64,000 nt of DNA from Plazaster borealis (lineage: Eukaryota > Echinodermata > Asteroidea > Forcipulatida > Labidiasteridae). The notes under the pieces were generated by a model. That model had not been told where the DNA came from, did not search any database, and saw nothing but the letters and a program-made list of their open reading frames with translations. Position numbers and translations under genes: made by a program. The DNA is taken from the NCBI GenBank assembly GCA_021014325.1, contig CM037463.1, positions 7,819,001 to 7,883,000 on the forward strand, given 5' to 3'. Positions 53,601 to 56,600 of the stretch are shown piece by piece (position 1 is the stretch's first letter; the number at the start of each line of letters is the position of its first letter).

Positions 53601-56600
53601 CTGAAAAGAGCATACTGGTTTATACTCAACATTTTGACAAGCCTGGGTCCAATTTCATAAAGCTGTTAAGCAGAAAAATCTGCTAAGCAAATAACCTGGG
53701 ACCAATTTCATAAAGCTGTTAAGCAGAAAATACTGCTTAGCCAATTTCTTTGCTTATAAGCAAAAAATGAGTGGAGCACCAGTCGCAACAATGTAAACTT
53801 CATGGAATTTTGGCTGGTAAACTGTTTCTGCTGAGCAAGATTTGTTTGTGCTCAGCAAGTTTTTGTGCTTACAGGCTTTATGAAATTATAGAGCTGCTTA
53901 ACAGTCGATTCTGTGCTTACGTACGAGTTTCTATTTCATAGCGCTGCTAACCGTAAGCACACGAAAAGGCATGCTAACCTTCCGGTGCTTACTGCATGAA
54001 ACTGAATGACGTAACAATGCAAAACCAATGTGAACGTGCAAGATGGCTGCCGTATTTTCTTGCCAACCTGTGAAATACGCTATAAGGCTTAAGCAAATTT
54101 TTCTGCTACAGTTAGCACGAAAATTTGCTTACCGTTAAGCAGCGCTATGAAATTGGGCCCTGGTGGTAACCTATTTTTGCTAAGCAAGAGATTTCTGTGC
54201 TTAGCAAATGTTTGTGCTTAAAGGCTTTATGAAATTGGGCCCTGCTAGAGACGCTCATCAGGATGTCTGGAACACAGTAACTGCAGACTGAAATTCCACC
54301 ATGCATAACTTTCAATCTCAGTCATGAGTCTTATCACAATCTTTAGGAAATAATTACTCACCACAACACAGGGGCTGCAGTTTCCTCCACTGTATCATTC
54401 TTGAACCTTGAGGATCTACAACATAAGCCAGCATCTTAGAAAGGAGAGAGAAACATGAGGAAATACTGACAAGAGAATGGAAATGTGTCTATCTTTATAG
54501 TTTGTAAAGATGCATACTAAAAAAAAAAAAAAATGACAAGTTTTATTCCGTCAGTATTATTTTATACAATAACAAATGAGTTGTCACTATGGTCAATTGG
54601 TTAGACTGCAGGACTTGCAATCACAAGGTTGTGGGTTCAAATCTGGCCAAGCTAACTGCTGATTTCACAATGACTAGAATAAGTATTGTCGTCTAGTTAC
54701 TGAATCACCATTTCTCGATTTGTGCAATTCATGATCATAGACATTAAACCAATGTTTGAATGAGAGAGATTGGCTGCTGCCAGCTTGGCATTTACATCCC
54801 CTTGTGAGAGCTTTGCCGAAATCCTTTGTTGGGACGATCAACCAAACAAACAAACAAACAAGGACTTTTTAAGACATCTGCTCTAGAATGGCAAAGGTCG
54901 TGGGTTCGAATCTCACCGGAGTAATTATGCCTGTGATTTTTTTTCACAGGACTCGGGAAAGTACTGAGTATACAGTGCTTTACACACATCGGTGTACGGG
55001 GGTGAAACCAAATATAATAAACAAGGACTTGGAGAGTAGGAAAAGCAAGAATGTATGAAGCATTGACAAGTGAGTTAGAATCACTCCTTTGAAGAAGTTG
55101 CAATTTTTTTTCAAAGATGTTATGTGTTCCTGAAGAAAATGAGGTGATTGGCCATGTTTGGGTGATTTGTAAGGAGGATGTAGCATCTGAAAAGAACCAG
55201 CTGTTTCTTCCCTCCCCTTTGCAGTCTTCCGAGTGTAGTACTCATCGAGTGTGGGTTGGGGTCCCTGTTAGTGGCACAAGCATCAGTTGGAAAAGACACT
55301 TAACCTTCGGATAGGAGGTAAATCCGCAGGTCCTGTGTAATGTTAAGTTAAAGGGACACATTGCCTTAGATTGGGCTATTTGGGCTATAAAAAGCATTTG
55401 GTTCTACATGAAGTTGTTAATTCATGAAGTAAGAGGAGAACCACACAATTTCGAGGCATATTTGTGTGGATCTTTATATTCTACTTTTAAAACATCTTTC
55501 CAACCATATTAATTTTACAATGAACACTTTCAAATGTTTTTTATAGCCCCAATGTGTCCCTTTAAACATGCTTTAAAGAACACAGTACACTTCTTGATAA
55601 GGCGTTCGCCCAGGAGTTCATCGCTTGCTTGGCTGCTGAATGCGCTGCAACACCTTGTGAACCTTTACAAATGCTAAATAAATGGGTCTCAAAAATCAAA
55701 CATAGCTCTGCATACCAGCCATAAAAATAATAAGTGCTTTTATAGAGGCCTGTAGGGCTAAGATTAAGTGCCGTATAGGAATGCTTACAATTAAGTACAC
55801 CTGTCAAAATATATTTTATTCATAGCAATTTCTTTCCAATTCTAGATAATTGATTTGTGATCAGAAATTCAAAAGCCTCTTCTTGTTTTCAAATCAGTAC
55901 TACATTTAAAAACGTGTCATGTAACTGTAGATAAAATAAGTAGTTCTATAAGGTACCAAAATGATCAGCTAAAGGTTTAATATAACTTAAAATTATTAAT
56001 AGGCTGAGGTGTAGAGTTAATTCAAAAATGAGTTGTCTCACCGGTTCATTCTTGGGTCTGAGATCTGGCCCAGTCAGGATAAAGTTGATTAAAACTGAAG
56101 GAGAAAAATCACATAGATGTCATTGGATAATTACCATCGTTCAGAGAGAAGTACCGACAGCTTGGAAGCAAGTAATTTTATTCTGACTGTCTAGCTTTAA
56201 CAACAGTATTGTTACTGTCTTGTGTCAACACAATAGATGAGTAATTCATATTAAGAAATATACCTTTGAGGAAATGCTAATAAGTTCACAAACATTTTGA
56301 CACAACAATCGGTTTTTTCAGTTGTAGGGATTGAGATTTGTTTGTATAATGTTTCAGGATGAGTGGTAGCACTAATTTTACTTTCTACATGTTAAATAAA
56401 AGGGTTTATACATAAATAAAATGCTTTCAGAATGATTGTGAATATTATTTATTGCAAAAAACTAACTTGGCCGAATGTAGTTTATGACCAACCAAGGAAC
56501 GAAGACTCAAAGCACAGAATCACTGACATTGACAACCAATCACAGTTTAACATTGCAAATGAGGGATATCTGCTATCTACTGAAGATAGCACTAACGTAA

